Under the pieces are notes generated by a model, which had not been told where the DNA came from, made no database searches, and saw only the letters and a program-made list of their open reading frames with translations. This document shows positions 15,271 to 23,162 of a DNA stretch of 64,000 nucleotides, piece after piece. This DNA comes from Acidobacteriota bacterium (GTDB lineage Bacteria; Acidobacteriota; Blastocatellia; Pyrinomonadales; Pyrinomonadaceae), in the NCBI GenBank assembly GCA_016703965.1, contig JADJBB010000002.1, positions 248,001 to 312,000 on the forward strand, given 5' to 3'. A program made the translations under genes and the position numbers. The stretch's first letter is position 1, and each line of letters opens with the position of its first letter.

Positions 15271-17772
15271 TCACGGTAAGCGGGCTGGCTTCTGTCGGAC
15301 GGATTTCTTTATATCCTTGACATGGTCTGCCTCGGGCGTGGTCTCATACCCAGACCCCTTTGCCTTTGGCTGGCCGTAAAGTTCAGGATGCTGGTAAGTT
15401 CCCTTTTCGGCCCCCTTTTTCTCAACCTCGACCTGAGGCTTATTCTGCCGCATCCATAGGTCATTACGGATGGCCTCGACTCGCCACGACACCTTGGAAC
15501 CCGGCACGCCGCCCGCTATACGGAATGAACAAAGCGGCGCGGCCACTCCCGGGCCGGCATCGGCACCAACGGTCAGAGCAGTCGCGTCGATCTCCTCAGC
15601 AATGTAAAGGTTCGGCATCGGAACCCCGACAGCCGTTAGCATGTAACTAGGTTCTTTGTTGATCTTTGCGAAGTAAGCCGGTAGTTTGACTATCGCCTCT
15701 CCATTGTTGTCTAGGATCACCATTCCACGATAGAAGTTGATGATCTCTGGGCTTTCAGTGGAAAAGTGGCGAAGGACCTTGTTCTCAGGATCATCAGGGT
15801 GGTCTATCCTAAATGACTTTGAGCCCGACGCTCCTAACTCGCCGCTGGAATACACGCCATAGGCGCCATCGCCAGTCCCGCCAATTCCCCAAACGCCACG
15901 GGCACCGGTTCCGACGCCCACGCCATACACGCCGACGCCGCCGCTGGTGCTGCTGCCGCCCACGCCAACACCACCATTAGTATTGATCCCGTCAACGCCG
16001 CGTCCGCCGGTGCTCGCGGTTTGCCCTCTTACGCCGAAGGCCGACCCGCTTGTGGCAGTGGCCACGCCCATAACGCCACGACCCGATGTACTCTCGGTCC
16101 TGCCAAAAACGCCAAAAGTGCTTCCGGTAGTAGCGGTCGCAATACTGTAGACGCCATACCCGGATGTGCTGTCGGCATGGAATCTTCCGCCATAGGATTG
16201 GCCTGTCACCGACCTGCCCCAGCCAAAAACGCCGGTCCCTGTATCGCTCATGCTCTCGCCAAACAGACCATAGGTGAAGCCCGTGGTTGCCGTGGCCCTT
16301 CCGAAAACGCCGCTCCCATCCGTACTGAAACTCTGAAAGAAACCGCCATAGGTAGTTCCCGTTCCGGATGAAGCAGACCCCAGCACTCCGCGGCCGTCAA
16401 CGCTGTCGCTCTCGCCTCTCACGCCGTTTGTCGTTCCTGTAGTGGACGTTGCCAGACCGTATACGCCGCGTCCGTCATTTGCAAAACTCGCAAAAAATCC
16501 GCCATAGGCCGTGCCGGTTGTTGAAATGGCCTCGCCATGTACTCCTTGCCCGTCAGAACTGGCCGAAATGCCCCGCACTCCGTAGGTGATGCCAGTCGTG
16601 GAACTGGCTTGGCCGACCAGACCGCGCCCATTGACGCTGTCGCTTTGGAAAAATCCACCATAGGTTGGTCCTGTTCCCGCATTGGCAAGGCCATAGACAG
16701 CGCGCCCGCCGTCGCTGCTGGTTAGGAAGAACCCTCCGTAAGCGGTCCCCGTCGTTGCGATGGCTTCGCCATAAACGCCGCGGCCGTCAGTGCTCGCGCT
16801 GATGCCGCGCACGCCGTAAGTAACACCGGTAGGGGAACTGGCTTGTCCCAACAGACCGCGCCCGTCGATGCTGTTGGATTCGAAAAATCCGCCGTAGGTC
16901 ATGCCCGTAGGTGATCCGTTCACACCATACACACCACGCCCCGTCTCGCTCACGCTCGAAAAGTATCCCCCATAAGTGCCACCCGTAGGAGCTGTCGAGT
17001 ATCCGTAAACCCCACGGCCGCTGGTGCTCTCGCTAACGCCTTGTACACCGTAGGCCGTGCCGGTCGTGGCCGACGCCCAGCCTTCGATGCCGCGTCCGTT
17101 CGAGCTGGTGCTTCTGCCACGTACGCCGTAGGTAATTCCGAAGGTCCCCGTTGACAAGCCGTGGATACCTGAGGAGCCATCAGCATCGGAGGTGTTCTCG
17201 CCTCGAATAATTTCAAGGGAAGTTGTCGGTGTCAGTATTCCGGCTGCGGAACTAGAACCCGTAAGGCTCAGCGGGACGGGAAGTCGGTTGACATCGAGTG
17301 TACCTGTAGTAAGGTTTCCCGCATTCTGATAGAAAGATGCTGACTGCCCGTTAAGCTGGGTAGCGGTTGTCGCGGTAGTGGCTGTGGCGGCGGTTTCAGC
17401 CGTCGCGCTCTTGATCGCATATGGAGCGCTGTTGACTATTTGTCTCGGCGACAGAGCGGTAAACGCACCTGTGCCGGCGGGTCGGACGCGAATCTCGATG
17501 AAGCGGAGTGCACCCGGAAACTGATCGCCGAAATCAAGGTTTACAGCAAAAGCACCATCGACAACCGCCACGCCATTTCTTGTAATCGCTGGCCCAAACT
17601 GGTTCCCGCCGGCCACTGCGTCGAAGAGCAGGAACTCAAAGTCATAGTTCGCGTTAGCTTGGACCGCTCCATCACGCAAACTGCCCTGGTATGTGAACGC
17701 GGTTGTTTGACCAAGCACCATACCAGCAGCTAATGCAACAATTATCAATATTCGCAAGCTCGTCTTTTTCAT
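15271..17772 (-). CDS. Secreted protein made of 26-residue Gly-rich repeats
   Basis: An 833-residue product with a signal peptide (MKKTSLRILIIVALAAGMVL, cleavage near GQTTA). Residues about 20-130 form a conserved head (FTYQGSLRDGAVQANANYDF ... PRQIVNSAPYAIKSA). The middle holds 14 full and one partial 26-residue repeats of the form G[VG][RF][GF]xSxSxDGRGVYGxA-x-TTGxTY. Two repeat types, GVRG and GGFF, alternate irregularly. The C-terminal 170 residues (FRIDHPDDPENKVLRHFSTE ... VSWRVEAIRNDLWMRQN) look like the tail seen on many repeat-rich proteins of Acidobacteria and Planctomycetes. A surface fibre or adhesin-like role is a guess. The 78-bp DNA repeats make copy-number change likely. Confidence 0.75.
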   Translation of the reverse strand: MKKTSLRILIIVALAAGMVLGQTTAFTYQGSLRDGAVQANANYDFEFLLFDAVAGGNQFGPAITRNGVAVVDGAFAVNLDFGDQFPGALRFIEIRVRPAGTGAFTALSPRQIVNSAPYAIKSATAETAATATTATTATQLNGQSASFYQNAGNLTTGTLDVNRLPVPLSLTGSSSAAGILTPTTSLEIIRGENTSDADGSSGIHGLSTGTFGITYGVRGRSTSSNGRGIEGWASATTGTAYGVQGVSESTSGRGVYGYSTAPTGGTYGGYFSSVSETGRGVYGVNGSPTGMTYGGFFESNSIDGRGLLGQASSPTGVTYGVRGISASTDGRGVYGEAIATTGTAYGGFFLTSSDGGRAVYGLANAGTGPTYGGFFQSDSVNGRGLVGQASSTTGITYGVRGISASSDGQGVHGEAISTTGTAYGGFFASFANDGRGVYGLATSTTGTTNGVRGESDSVDGRGVLGSASSGTGTTYGGFFQSFSTDGSGVFGRATATTGFTYGLFGESMSDTGTGVFGWGRSVTGQSYGGRFHADSTSGYGVYSIATATTGSTFGVFGRTESTSGRGVMGVATATSGSAFGVRGQTASTGGRGVDGINTNGGVGVGGSSTSGGVGVYGVGVGTGARGVWGIGGTGDGAYGVYSSGELGASGSKSFRIDHPDDPENKVLRHFSTESPEIINFYRGMVILDNNGEAIVKLPAYFAKINKEPSYMLTAVGVPMPNLYIAEEIDATALTVGADAGPGVAAPLCSFRIAGGVPGSKVSWRVEAIRNDLWMRQNKPQVEVEKKGAEKGTYQHPELYGQPKAKGSGYETTPEADHVKDIKKSVRQKPARLP

Positions 17773-17999
17773 GCCACCTCCGTTGCGTACTCGATGCGGT
17801 CGCGATCAAAAAACTGACTATGATGGTGAAAATATTCGCGCCCGAATGTGAAAAACCCCCAAAATTGCCATCAGTTACGCGTTAAAAAGGTCTTACCTGA
17901 GTAGAACCTACAACTATCGTACCGTTCGCGTTGCACGTACCGGCTGCGGGCGGTTTTGATGTGATCTGAACTTGACTTTGTTGTTACGGCACAATAATT

Positions 18000-18013
18000 C
18001 TCCCGATCGGGAG
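18000..18013. promoter_or_regulatory. Perfect 14-bp palindrome CTCCCGATCGGGAG
   Basis: Fully self-complementary, located between divergent genes and about 60 bp upstream of a TATAAT box. It could be a dimeric regulator site. No matching copy was noticed elsewhere in the window. Confidence 0.4.
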
Positions 18014-18074
18014 GTGCCTTCTAGTTGAATGGATCTGCGGCAACTATGCCAAAAATTGCTCAGAGGATAGTAAC

Positions 18075-18080
18075 TATAAT
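18075..18080 (+). promoter_or_regulatory. TATAAT -10 box of the thi operon
   Basis: A perfect -10 hexamer lies 61 bp before the first gene of the operon. No good -35 box is present at 16-18 bp, so it may need an activator. A 7-bp hairpin (GTCAGTA / TACTGAC, 18095-18113) follows in the leader. Confidence 0.4.
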
Positions 18081-18141
18081 AGACTGTTCGTTAAGTCAGT
18101 AAGAAGTACTGACCTCTGCAGAAATTCCACGAGTTAGTGAT

Positions 18142-18438
18142 ATGGTTGAACGCCTAACGGTCATTTTTTTTATCCTTCTGTGCATGTTATTGGGTTTTTA
18201 CCTGATTCTGTCACCGTGGGACGCGCTTTTCGGGCCGTGGGGCGAAAATTACCTGCTCGTCTTTCTTTCTGACCGGGCGGGAGTTCCCGGATTGCAGCGG
18301 GCGGTTGCTTCAACTTGGTTTCGCGGGGCAGTTACCGCACTCGGTGTCCTCAATCTGGTTATCGCCTTCTGGGAGGTTGCCCATTTCAACCAGAGTGTGA
18401 AGATGCTTGCGGGAAATGAAACCGGGGAAGATGCGTGA
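18142..18438 (+). CDS. Small integral membrane protein, first gene of the thi operon
   Basis: The 98-residue protein has two transmembrane helices, about residues 7-27 (VIFFILLCMLLGFYLILSP) and 62-82 (GAVTALGVLNLVIAFWEVAHF), with a short hydrophilic hairpin between them and a polar tail. I recognise no named family. Its stop overlaps the GTG start of thiE by four bases (GTGA), so the two are translationally coupled. The coupling with thiamine genes could mean a role in thiamine precursor uptake, but two helices are few for a transporter; the link may be historical only. Confidence 0.65.
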   Translation: MVERLTVIFFILLCMLLGFYLILSPWDALFGPWGENYLLVFLSDRAGVPGLQRAVASTWFRGAVTALGVLNLVIAFWEVAHFNQSVKMLAGNETGEDA

Positions 18439-19067
18439 CCCTTCAAATTGATAGACCCCTAATTTACCTTATAACCAAAGGCGAGGCGGTTGACGACGAT
18501 CTCGAGAAAAAGAGCGGTGAGGTCCTCGATATAATTCGACTTGCGGTTGAGTTAGAGATTCCTCTTGTGCAAATACGAGAGAAAAGACTCTCGGCCAGGG
18601 TGTTGTATGAGCTAACGTATCAGGCCGTGAGTTTGACGAGCGGGTCTCGCACGAGGCTCCTTGTGAACGATCGGGCTGACGTTGCTCTAGCAGCTGGCGC
18701 GGACGGCGTTCACTTGACATCGAGGTCGCTGCCCGCCGAAGTTATCAGGGGTACTTTTCCAAGTGATCTTCTGCTCGGCGTTTCGGCTCATACGGCCGAA
18801 GATGTGACGGCAGCCGCGCTCGCAGGGGCAGATTTCGCAGTATTCGGGCCTGTATTCGAGACGCCCGGAAAGGGGCGGGCAGTCGGCTTGGTTGAATTGT
18901 CCAGTGTTTGTTCCCAAACCGTGGGTTTTCCGGTCATCGGGCTCGGCGGGGTCGATGGCTCAAATTATGAATCCGTTCTAGCATCAGGAGCGGCTGGGTT
19001 TGCAGCTATCCGGTGGCTGAACGATCCAGCCGAACTGAGCTCCCTAGCTTTGAAAATAAACCAATGA
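18435..19067 (+). CDS. thiE: Thiamine-phosphate synthase
   Basis: The 210-residue product has the ThiE TIM-barrel pattern: LIYLITKG near the start, PLVQIREKRL, RLLVNDRADVALAAGADGVHL, LLGVSAHTAEDV, ADFAVFGPVFETPGK and the phosphate-binding GLGGV near the end. It joins HMP-PP and the thiazole phosphate to give thiamine phosphate in the cytosol. It starts at GTG within the overlap with the upstream membrane gene, and its stop overlaps the thiD start (ATGA). No thiC, thiG or thiS is in the window, so the rest of the pathway is elsewhere or precursors are salvaged. Confidence 0.95.
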   Translation: MTLQIDRPLIYLITKGEAVDDDLEKKSGEVLDIIRLAVELEIPLVQIREKRLSARVLYELTYQAVSLTSGSRTRLLVNDRADVALAAGADGVHLTSRSLPAEVIRGTFPSDLLLGVSAHTAEDVTAAALAGADFAVFGPVFETPGKGRAVGLVELSSVCSQTVGFPVIGLGGVDGSNYESVLASGAAGFAAIRWLNDPAELSSLALKINQ

Positions 19068-19861
19068 AAGATCAGGGAATAGACAAGAAACCACCGGTCT
19101 GCCTGACGATCGCCGGGCTTGATCCTTCGGGCGGGGCCGGCATCATCGCTGACATAAAGACATTTTCGGCGTTCGGGTGTTTCCCCACAGCTGCAGTAGC
19201 TTCAGTTACTTTTCAGAACACTCAGGGAGTTTTCGGGGCAGTTCATCAAACTGCAGATTCAATTCGTTGCCAGGTTGAGCCGGTCATCGACGATTATGAG
19301 GTTGCGGCTCTAAAAACCGGGATGCTGCCTACGCGAGAGATCATTGATGAGGTCGCCCGTTTGGTCGAGCACTTTGGTATTGAGAACGTGGTTGTGGATC
19401 CTGTTGTTCGGTCCACGTCCGGTTTTGATCTAATAGATGATGCCGCACTGAGTTCGGTGATCGAGAAGTTATTTCCACTAGCGACTGTGATCACGCCAAA
19501 TATTCCTGAGGCGGAGCTCATCGCTCGGATGCAGATCAGGTCCGAGGCTGATATCGCTACGGCAGCGGGAATCATGCGTAACTTCGGTGCCGAAAATGTT
19601 CTGATCAAAGGCGGTCATTTAGCGGGCGACAGGGCGAGGGATTTCCTGTTCTTGGGAGATAAAGTTCACGTCTTCGAGGAGGATTTTATCGAAACGAACT
19701 CAACGCACGGAACCGGATGTACTCTCGCTGCCGCGATCACAGCTAATCTTGCGTTAGGAAAGACCCTTGTTGATTCGGTCGGGATCTCAAAAAAATTTGT
19801 GCATGAAGCGATCCGAACGTCGCCCGGATTAGGAAAGGGAAATTCGCCGATAAATATCTGA
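19064..19861 (+). CDS. thiD: Hydroxymethylpyrimidine/phosphomethylpyrimidine kinase
   Basis: I start at ATG 19064, which overlaps the thiE stop by four bases; the frame runs further upstream only inside thiE. The 265-residue product has the ribokinase-like ThiD motifs: TIAGLDPSGGAGIIADIKTF at the N-terminus, ALKTGMLPT, VVDPVVRSTSG, ITPNIPEAE, NVLIKGGH and the anion-hole/catalytic stretch NSTHGTGCTLAAAI. It phosphorylates HMP twice to HMP-PP, the substrate of ThiE encoded just upstream. The gene ends at the base next to the stop codon of the convergent outer-membrane gene. Confidence 0.95.
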   Translation: MKDQGIDKKPPVCLTIAGLDPSGGAGIIADIKTFSAFGCFPTAAVASVTFQNTQGVFGAVHQTADSIRCQVEPVIDDYEVAALKTGMLPTREIIDEVARLVEHFGIENVVVDPVVRSTSGFDLIDDAALSSVIEKLFPLATVITPNIPEAELIARMQIRSEADIATAAGIMRNFGAENVLIKGGHLAGDRARDFLFLGDKVHVFEEDFIETNSTHGTGCTLAAAITANLALGKTLVDSVGISKKFVHEAIRTSPGLGKGNSPINI

Positions 19862-20725
19862 TTATTTGGCTGGAGTAAAGATGCTCTTCGACTGGTAGGT
19901 TACGCCAAAGATGACTCCAGTTCTAGGGCTATATTTCGTGAGCCCGAATGCTGCAGCTGTGTCAAACCTTAATCCCGAAGCCTTTATCTGCGTACCGATC
20001 CTGAACTGCCCGACGCTCTCGGTCCCCACTGGAACTGATCCGCTCCGGGTGTTCGCACGGCCGTTGACCTCACCTAGGATGTTCACGCGATCCGTCAGCC
20101 TATAAATGCCCGCAAGCCCATACAGGATCACGTCATTCTGGGTAAATCGCTCGAGTGGTGCGGTCATTATCTGGAGCCCAAGGTTTCCCATGGCGTTAAA
20201 TTTGGGAGTGTTGTCGACGACGTCTCCAAATTTCTTCTGGAGCAATATCTTAGAAAAGACGTTTATCTGGTTTGTTCCGATACCTCGGGCCTGGTCAGTG
20301 TTTGGCATCTGAAAGCCGAACTTAAGGCCAACAGCGGGTAATATCCGTGTCTCATTTCGCAGCTTAACCTTTGCTGAAACCGTAAAATCGTCAAAATCGT
20401 TGGTGGAATTTCCGTCTACCGTCAGCGGGATATACGACGGATTTCTCGAGTTTATCGCAACAAAGTTCTGCAGCGTACCTTCGATCTGCAGTTCGACGTT
20501 GGATGAAAATCCCGTTCGAATTCGAATGTCGCCCACGCGGGTCAGGTCGCCGTTGATTCCGGAGAGGGGGAATTTTGCGTTCTGAAAAAAATCAACTCCA
20601 ACACCAATTTGAAGGGAACCCGGAGGCGTGATGTCAACATCGTCTGTTAAAAGAGGCCGCTGCTGAGCCGCCGCAGCAAGTGAGGCAGCCAAAACGAGAA
20701 ACAGAGCAGTGCCTAATCTTTTCAC
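19862..20725 (-). CDS. Outer-membrane beta-barrel protein (MetA-pathway/transporter-like)
   Basis: A 287-residue product with a signal peptide (MKRLGTALFLVLAASLAAAA, cleavage near AQQ). The mature start RPLLTDDVDITPPGSLQIGV is typical of the outer-membrane 'phenol degradation MetA-like' channel group, and the rest alternates in beta-strand fashion (VELQIEGTLQNF, FDDFTVSAKVKLRN, GLRFDTAAAFGLTKYSPRTG), ending at a terminal strand ITYQSKSIF-like region. No enzyme motif is seen. It stands alone, convergent with thiD. A porin-like or sensor role is possible; the substrate is not indicated. Confidence 0.65.
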   Translation of the reverse strand: MKRLGTALFLVLAASLAAAAQQRPLLTDDVDITPPGSLQIGVGVDFFQNAKFPLSGINGDLTRVGDIRIRTGFSSNVELQIEGTLQNFVAINSRNPSYIPLTVDGNSTNDFDDFTVSAKVKLRNETRILPAVGLKFGFQMPNTDQARGIGTNQINVFSKILLQKKFGDVVDNTPKFNAMGNLGLQIMTAPLERFTQNDVILYGLAGIYRLTDRVNILGEVNGRANTRSGSVPVGTESVGQFRIGTQIKASGLRFDTAAAFGLTKYSPRTGVIFGVTYQSKSIFTPAK

Positions 20726-20844
20726 AGAGATGATTCTTACACTATCCGCGGATTTTGTAAATCAACAAGTAACTACCTCGTTCGACCGATTTGCACATAG
20801 CTGACTAAACTTGCAAAATTGTCCTTTGGATATCTCCCGGGCAA

Positions 20845-21606
20845 ATGACCAAGGAACTACTACATTTTCAGAAAGAAGCGAGCGAGATTCCACTCCGGCT
20901 CGTGCCGGAGATGGAGGAAGTGCCCGAGCTTTCAGCGGTCGAGAAGCAGTTCGTGAATTTTACGTTCCTGAGGGTAATCCCGGAATGGCGTGCTCTCGAT
21001 GATGAAACGAAGGGAGTTTATAAGGCTGAGTTTGCTGAGATTTTTGAGAGTTTTCGCGATGATTTCCTTCTGTTCAGTTATTCCCTGGTTGGTTTTGATT
21101 CGCGGGCAGATCTAATGTTGTGGCGGGTCGCCAGGTCGCTCGATCTGATACAGGATATGACCGCGAGGCTGAATCAAACGAATCTTGGGCGGTTCATCGA
21201 AACTGCGGATAACTATCTTTCGGTGACCAGACGCATGATGTTTATTGACGGGCCGGGTGAGAACCGCCAGCGTGTAAGGGCAGGCTCGGCGAAATACCAC
21301 TTTTTCTATCCGTGTGCGAAAGATCAGGAGTGGTTCGAGATGCCGAGCGAGGAGAGGGATAAACTGATCGAGGAGAACTTCATGGTCGGTAAGCGGTTCC
21401 CGAACATTAAGATCCACCTGACTCACGCATTTGGATTTAAGGACACGGAGTATCTGGTATCGTTTGAGACCGATGAGCCGAGAGATTTTCTCGCTTTGGC
21501 CGAGGAACTGAGACGGACGCCGGCGAGCAAGATGACGCTGCGCGGAGTGCCGATCTACACGTGTCGGCGGCGTAGTTTGATGGAATGCCTGGATGCTCTT
21601 GGTTAG
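20845..21606 (+). CDS. Chlorite dismutase / HemQ-family haem protein
   Basis: The 253-residue protein matches the Cld superfamily: FTFLRVIPEWRALDD, FLLFSYSLVGFDSRADLMLW, a YPCAKDQEWFEMPSEER stretch corresponding to the HemQ KTREWY region, and the late haem-pocket stretch HLTHAFGFKDTEYLVSFETD followed by DFLALAEELRRTPASKMTL. In Gram-positive bacteria and many others the family member HemQ decarboxylates coproheme to haem b; true chlorite dismutases keep a distal Arg that I cannot assign here. No other haem-biosynthesis gene is adjacent. The stop (TAG) directly precedes the ATG of acyP, so these two genes are one transcript. Confidence 0.82.
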   Translation: MTKELLHFQKEASEIPLRLVPEMEEVPELSAVEKQFVNFTFLRVIPEWRALDDETKGVYKAEFAEIFESFRDDFLLFSYSLVGFDSRADLMLWRVARSLDLIQDMTARLNQTNLGRFIETADNYLSVTRRMMFIDGPGENRQRVRAGSAKYHFFYPCAKDQEWFEMPSEERDKLIEENFMVGKRFPNIKIHLTHAFGFKDTEYLVSFETDEPRDFLALAEELRRTPASKMTLRGVPIYTCRRRSLMECLDALG

Positions 21607-21879
21607 ATGATCGCAAGGAAGTTCTACATTAGCGGGGAGGTTCAGGGCGTCGGGTATAGATTCTTCGCCCAGCGGTCGTCGGCACGCCATCAAGTGCGCG
21701 GCTACATAAAGAACCTGAGTGACGGCCGTGTTGAGGTTCATGCCGAAGGATCAGCCGCAGCCGTCGATGCTTTTAGACAGGATCTGGCGGCAGGGCCGCT
21801 TCAGGCGAGAGTGACTGTATTGGAAGAGCTTGTACTGGAACCGACCAGGTTGTACTCAGCATTTAGAATAGAACGATAG
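21607..21879 (+). CDS. acyP: Acylphosphatase
   Basis: The 90-residue product has the full acylphosphatase pattern: GEVQGVGYRFFAQRSS, with the phosphate-cradle arginine in GYRFF, and GYIKNLSDGRVEVHAEG, with the catalytic asparagine in KNLSDG. It hydrolyses acyl phosphates in the cytosol. The start codon follows the HemQ-family stop with no gap, and apt begins 12 bp after its stop; the three form one transcript with no shared pathway that I know. Confidence 0.95.
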   Translation: MIARKFYISGEVQGVGYRFFAQRSSARHQVRGYIKNLSDGRVEVHAEGSAAAVDAFRQDLAAGPLQARVTVLEELVLEPTRLYSAFRIER

Positions 21880-21891
21880 AAATTAGAAGAA

Positions 21892-22413
21892 ATGGAACAT
21901 CTAAAAAAACTCATACGCGAAGTGCCCGATTTCCCGAAACCGGGTATTAACTTTTATGACATCACGACGCTTTTGAAAGATCCCGAGGGTCTGGAAGGCA
22001 CGATCGACGCTCTGACCGAACAGTGTCGTGGTTTGGAGATCGACACGATCATCGGTGTCGAATCACGCGGGTTTATTTTCGCGACTCCGCTTGCTTACCA
22101 GCTCGGAGCCGGTTTTATTCCGGTACGAAAGCCCAAAAAACTGCCTGCCGAAAAGGTCTCGATATCATATGACCTCGAGTACGGCCAGGATACGCTCGAA
22201 ATGCACAAGGATGCGGTTGGCGAAGGGCACAAGGTGCTGATCGTCGACGACCTGCTGGCGACAGGCGGTACGGCCCGCGCGGTTGTCGATCTCGTCGAGA
22301 GCGTTGGCGGTGAGGTAGCAGCTTTGCTTTTCGTCGTTGAACTGAATTTCCTCAACGGCCGCAGCAAATTCGATGGCTATGACGTAAGGTCGCTCGTGCG
22401 ATATGATTCTTAA
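21892..22413 (+). CDS. apt: Adenine phosphoribosyltransferase
   Basis: The 173-residue length is standard. Motifs: DFPKPGINFYDITTLLKDP at the N-terminus, IIGVESRGFIFATPLAYQLG, FIPVRKPKKLP, and the PRPP-binding loop VLIVDDLLATGGTARA. The enzyme makes AMP from adenine and PRPP (purine salvage). It is the last gene of the hemQ-like/acyP/apt run; the tRNA-Arg gene begins 36 bp later and could be transcribed from the same promoter. Confidence 0.97.
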   Translation: MEHLKKLIREVPDFPKPGINFYDITTLLKDPEGLEGTIDALTEQCRGLEIDTIIGVESRGFIFATPLAYQLGAGFIPVRKPKKLPAEKVSISYDLEYGQDTLEMHKDAVGEGHKVLIVDDLLATGGTARAVVDLVESVGGEVAALLFVVELNFLNGRSKFDGYDVRSLVRYDS

Positions 22414-22449
22414 ATGCTGACACGCCGGCCCTACGCCCGCGTTCCTCTC

Positions 22450-22526
22450 GCTCCCGTAGCTCAGTAGGATAGAGCGTTCGCCTCCTAAGTGAAAGGCCGG
22501 TGGTTCGAATCCACCCGGGAGCACCA
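22450..22526 (+). tRNA. tRNA-Arg (anticodon CCT)
   Basis: A complete cloverleaf: acceptor GCTCCCG/CGGGAGC, D-arm GCTC...GAGC, anticodon stem TTCGC/GTGAA with loop CTCCTAA (anticodon CCT, reads AGG), T-arm GGTGG-TTCGAAT-CCACC, discriminator A and an encoded CCA. A terminator follows 10 bp later. Confidence 0.97.
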
Positions 22527-22535
22527 AAACCGAAT

Positions 22536-22572
22536 TCCACCCCAGATCGAAAAAATTTGGGGTGGATTTTTT
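22536..22572 (+). terminator. Rho-independent terminator after tRNA-Arg
   Basis: Nine-base perfect stem TCCACCCCA / TGGGGTGGA with a T6 tail. The adjoining bases extend the pairing slightly. Confidence 0.9.
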
Positions 22573-22597
22573 GTGCTTTTCTTTGTGATCGTGTTTT

Positions 22598-22621
22598 AAA
22601 GTGTGAATCGATTCACACTTT
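22598..22621. promoter_or_regulatory. Perfect 24-bp palindrome
   Basis: The half-site is AAAGTGTGAATC and the second half is its exact complement, with no spacer. There is no T-run, so a terminator is unlikely. It lies 25 bp after the tRNA terminator and about 540 bp before the next gene. A binding site for a dimeric regulator or a recombinase is possible. Confidence 0.45.
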
Positions 22622-23162
22622 GTCAAAATAGGAGCATTTTCGACAGTTATGGCGTAAAACAGCCGCTTTGGTCGTAGGAGCAGGGTGTCCTGTCGGTCAT
22701 TAATACACCGTTTGGTAGAGGTAAATGCGAGATTGGTCGAAGGTCATTTTTAGAAAATTGCTTTACCAATCTAAGACGTTGAGTCATCTCTGGGGCCTGG
22801 CTGAAAGTCATCTGCAAAACCTATTCTGAGGGAAAAGGAAAATACCGTCAAACCCGCCTCGCTGGGTGTTGTCAAACAACAGGGCCGATTATCTTTGCTA
22901 CCGAGATTCGTGAAACCATACGCCATTCAAGGCTCTGTTTTTTCTCATCTCTCAAACCGGACATTTTTTTTCTACAACTACCGGACATGTGACATATGAT
23001 GTGCGACTGACAGATGTCCAAAAAATCCCTTGACTGGATAGCTAAAACTAATGCACTATGTAGGCAAATCAAGAAATGACTGATGATGTTACCGGCCTAC
23101 ACGTTTGTGGAACTAGCCGTTAACTCGCTTTTACGTTAAAAAAAATCGACAGGAGAATATTT

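Larger units (their letters stand above)
17773..18141. other. Divergent intergenic region with palindrome and promoter
   Basis: No gene is supported in these 369 bp. The region separates the repeat protein (minus) from the thi operon (plus). It holds a 14-bp perfect palindrome, a TATAAT box and a small hairpin, listed separately; no TPP riboswitch core (CTGAGA ... ACCTGATCTGGATAAT-like) is seen before the thi genes. Confidence 0.6.
22527..23162. other. Intergenic stretch with palindrome; no gene supported
   Basis: These 636 bp hold the tRNA terminator and a 24-bp palindrome, then about 540 bp in which I find no convincing gene. Short frames exist on both strands but lack ribosome sites and recognisable sequence. 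CCGGACAT occurs twice (near 22962 and 22981). TTGACT at about 23028 might be a weak -35 box for the large secreted protein. Confidence 0.5.

Noticed and set aside
18014..18141. A TPP riboswitch before thiE/thiD
   Set aside because: No CTGAGA or ACCTGATCTGGATAAT-type block is present; only a small hairpin is seen.
22872..23072. A short minus-strand reading frame resembling a transposase remnant
   Set aside because: It has no ribosome site, no recognisable motif and sits in an intergenic region of mixed composition; chance frame.
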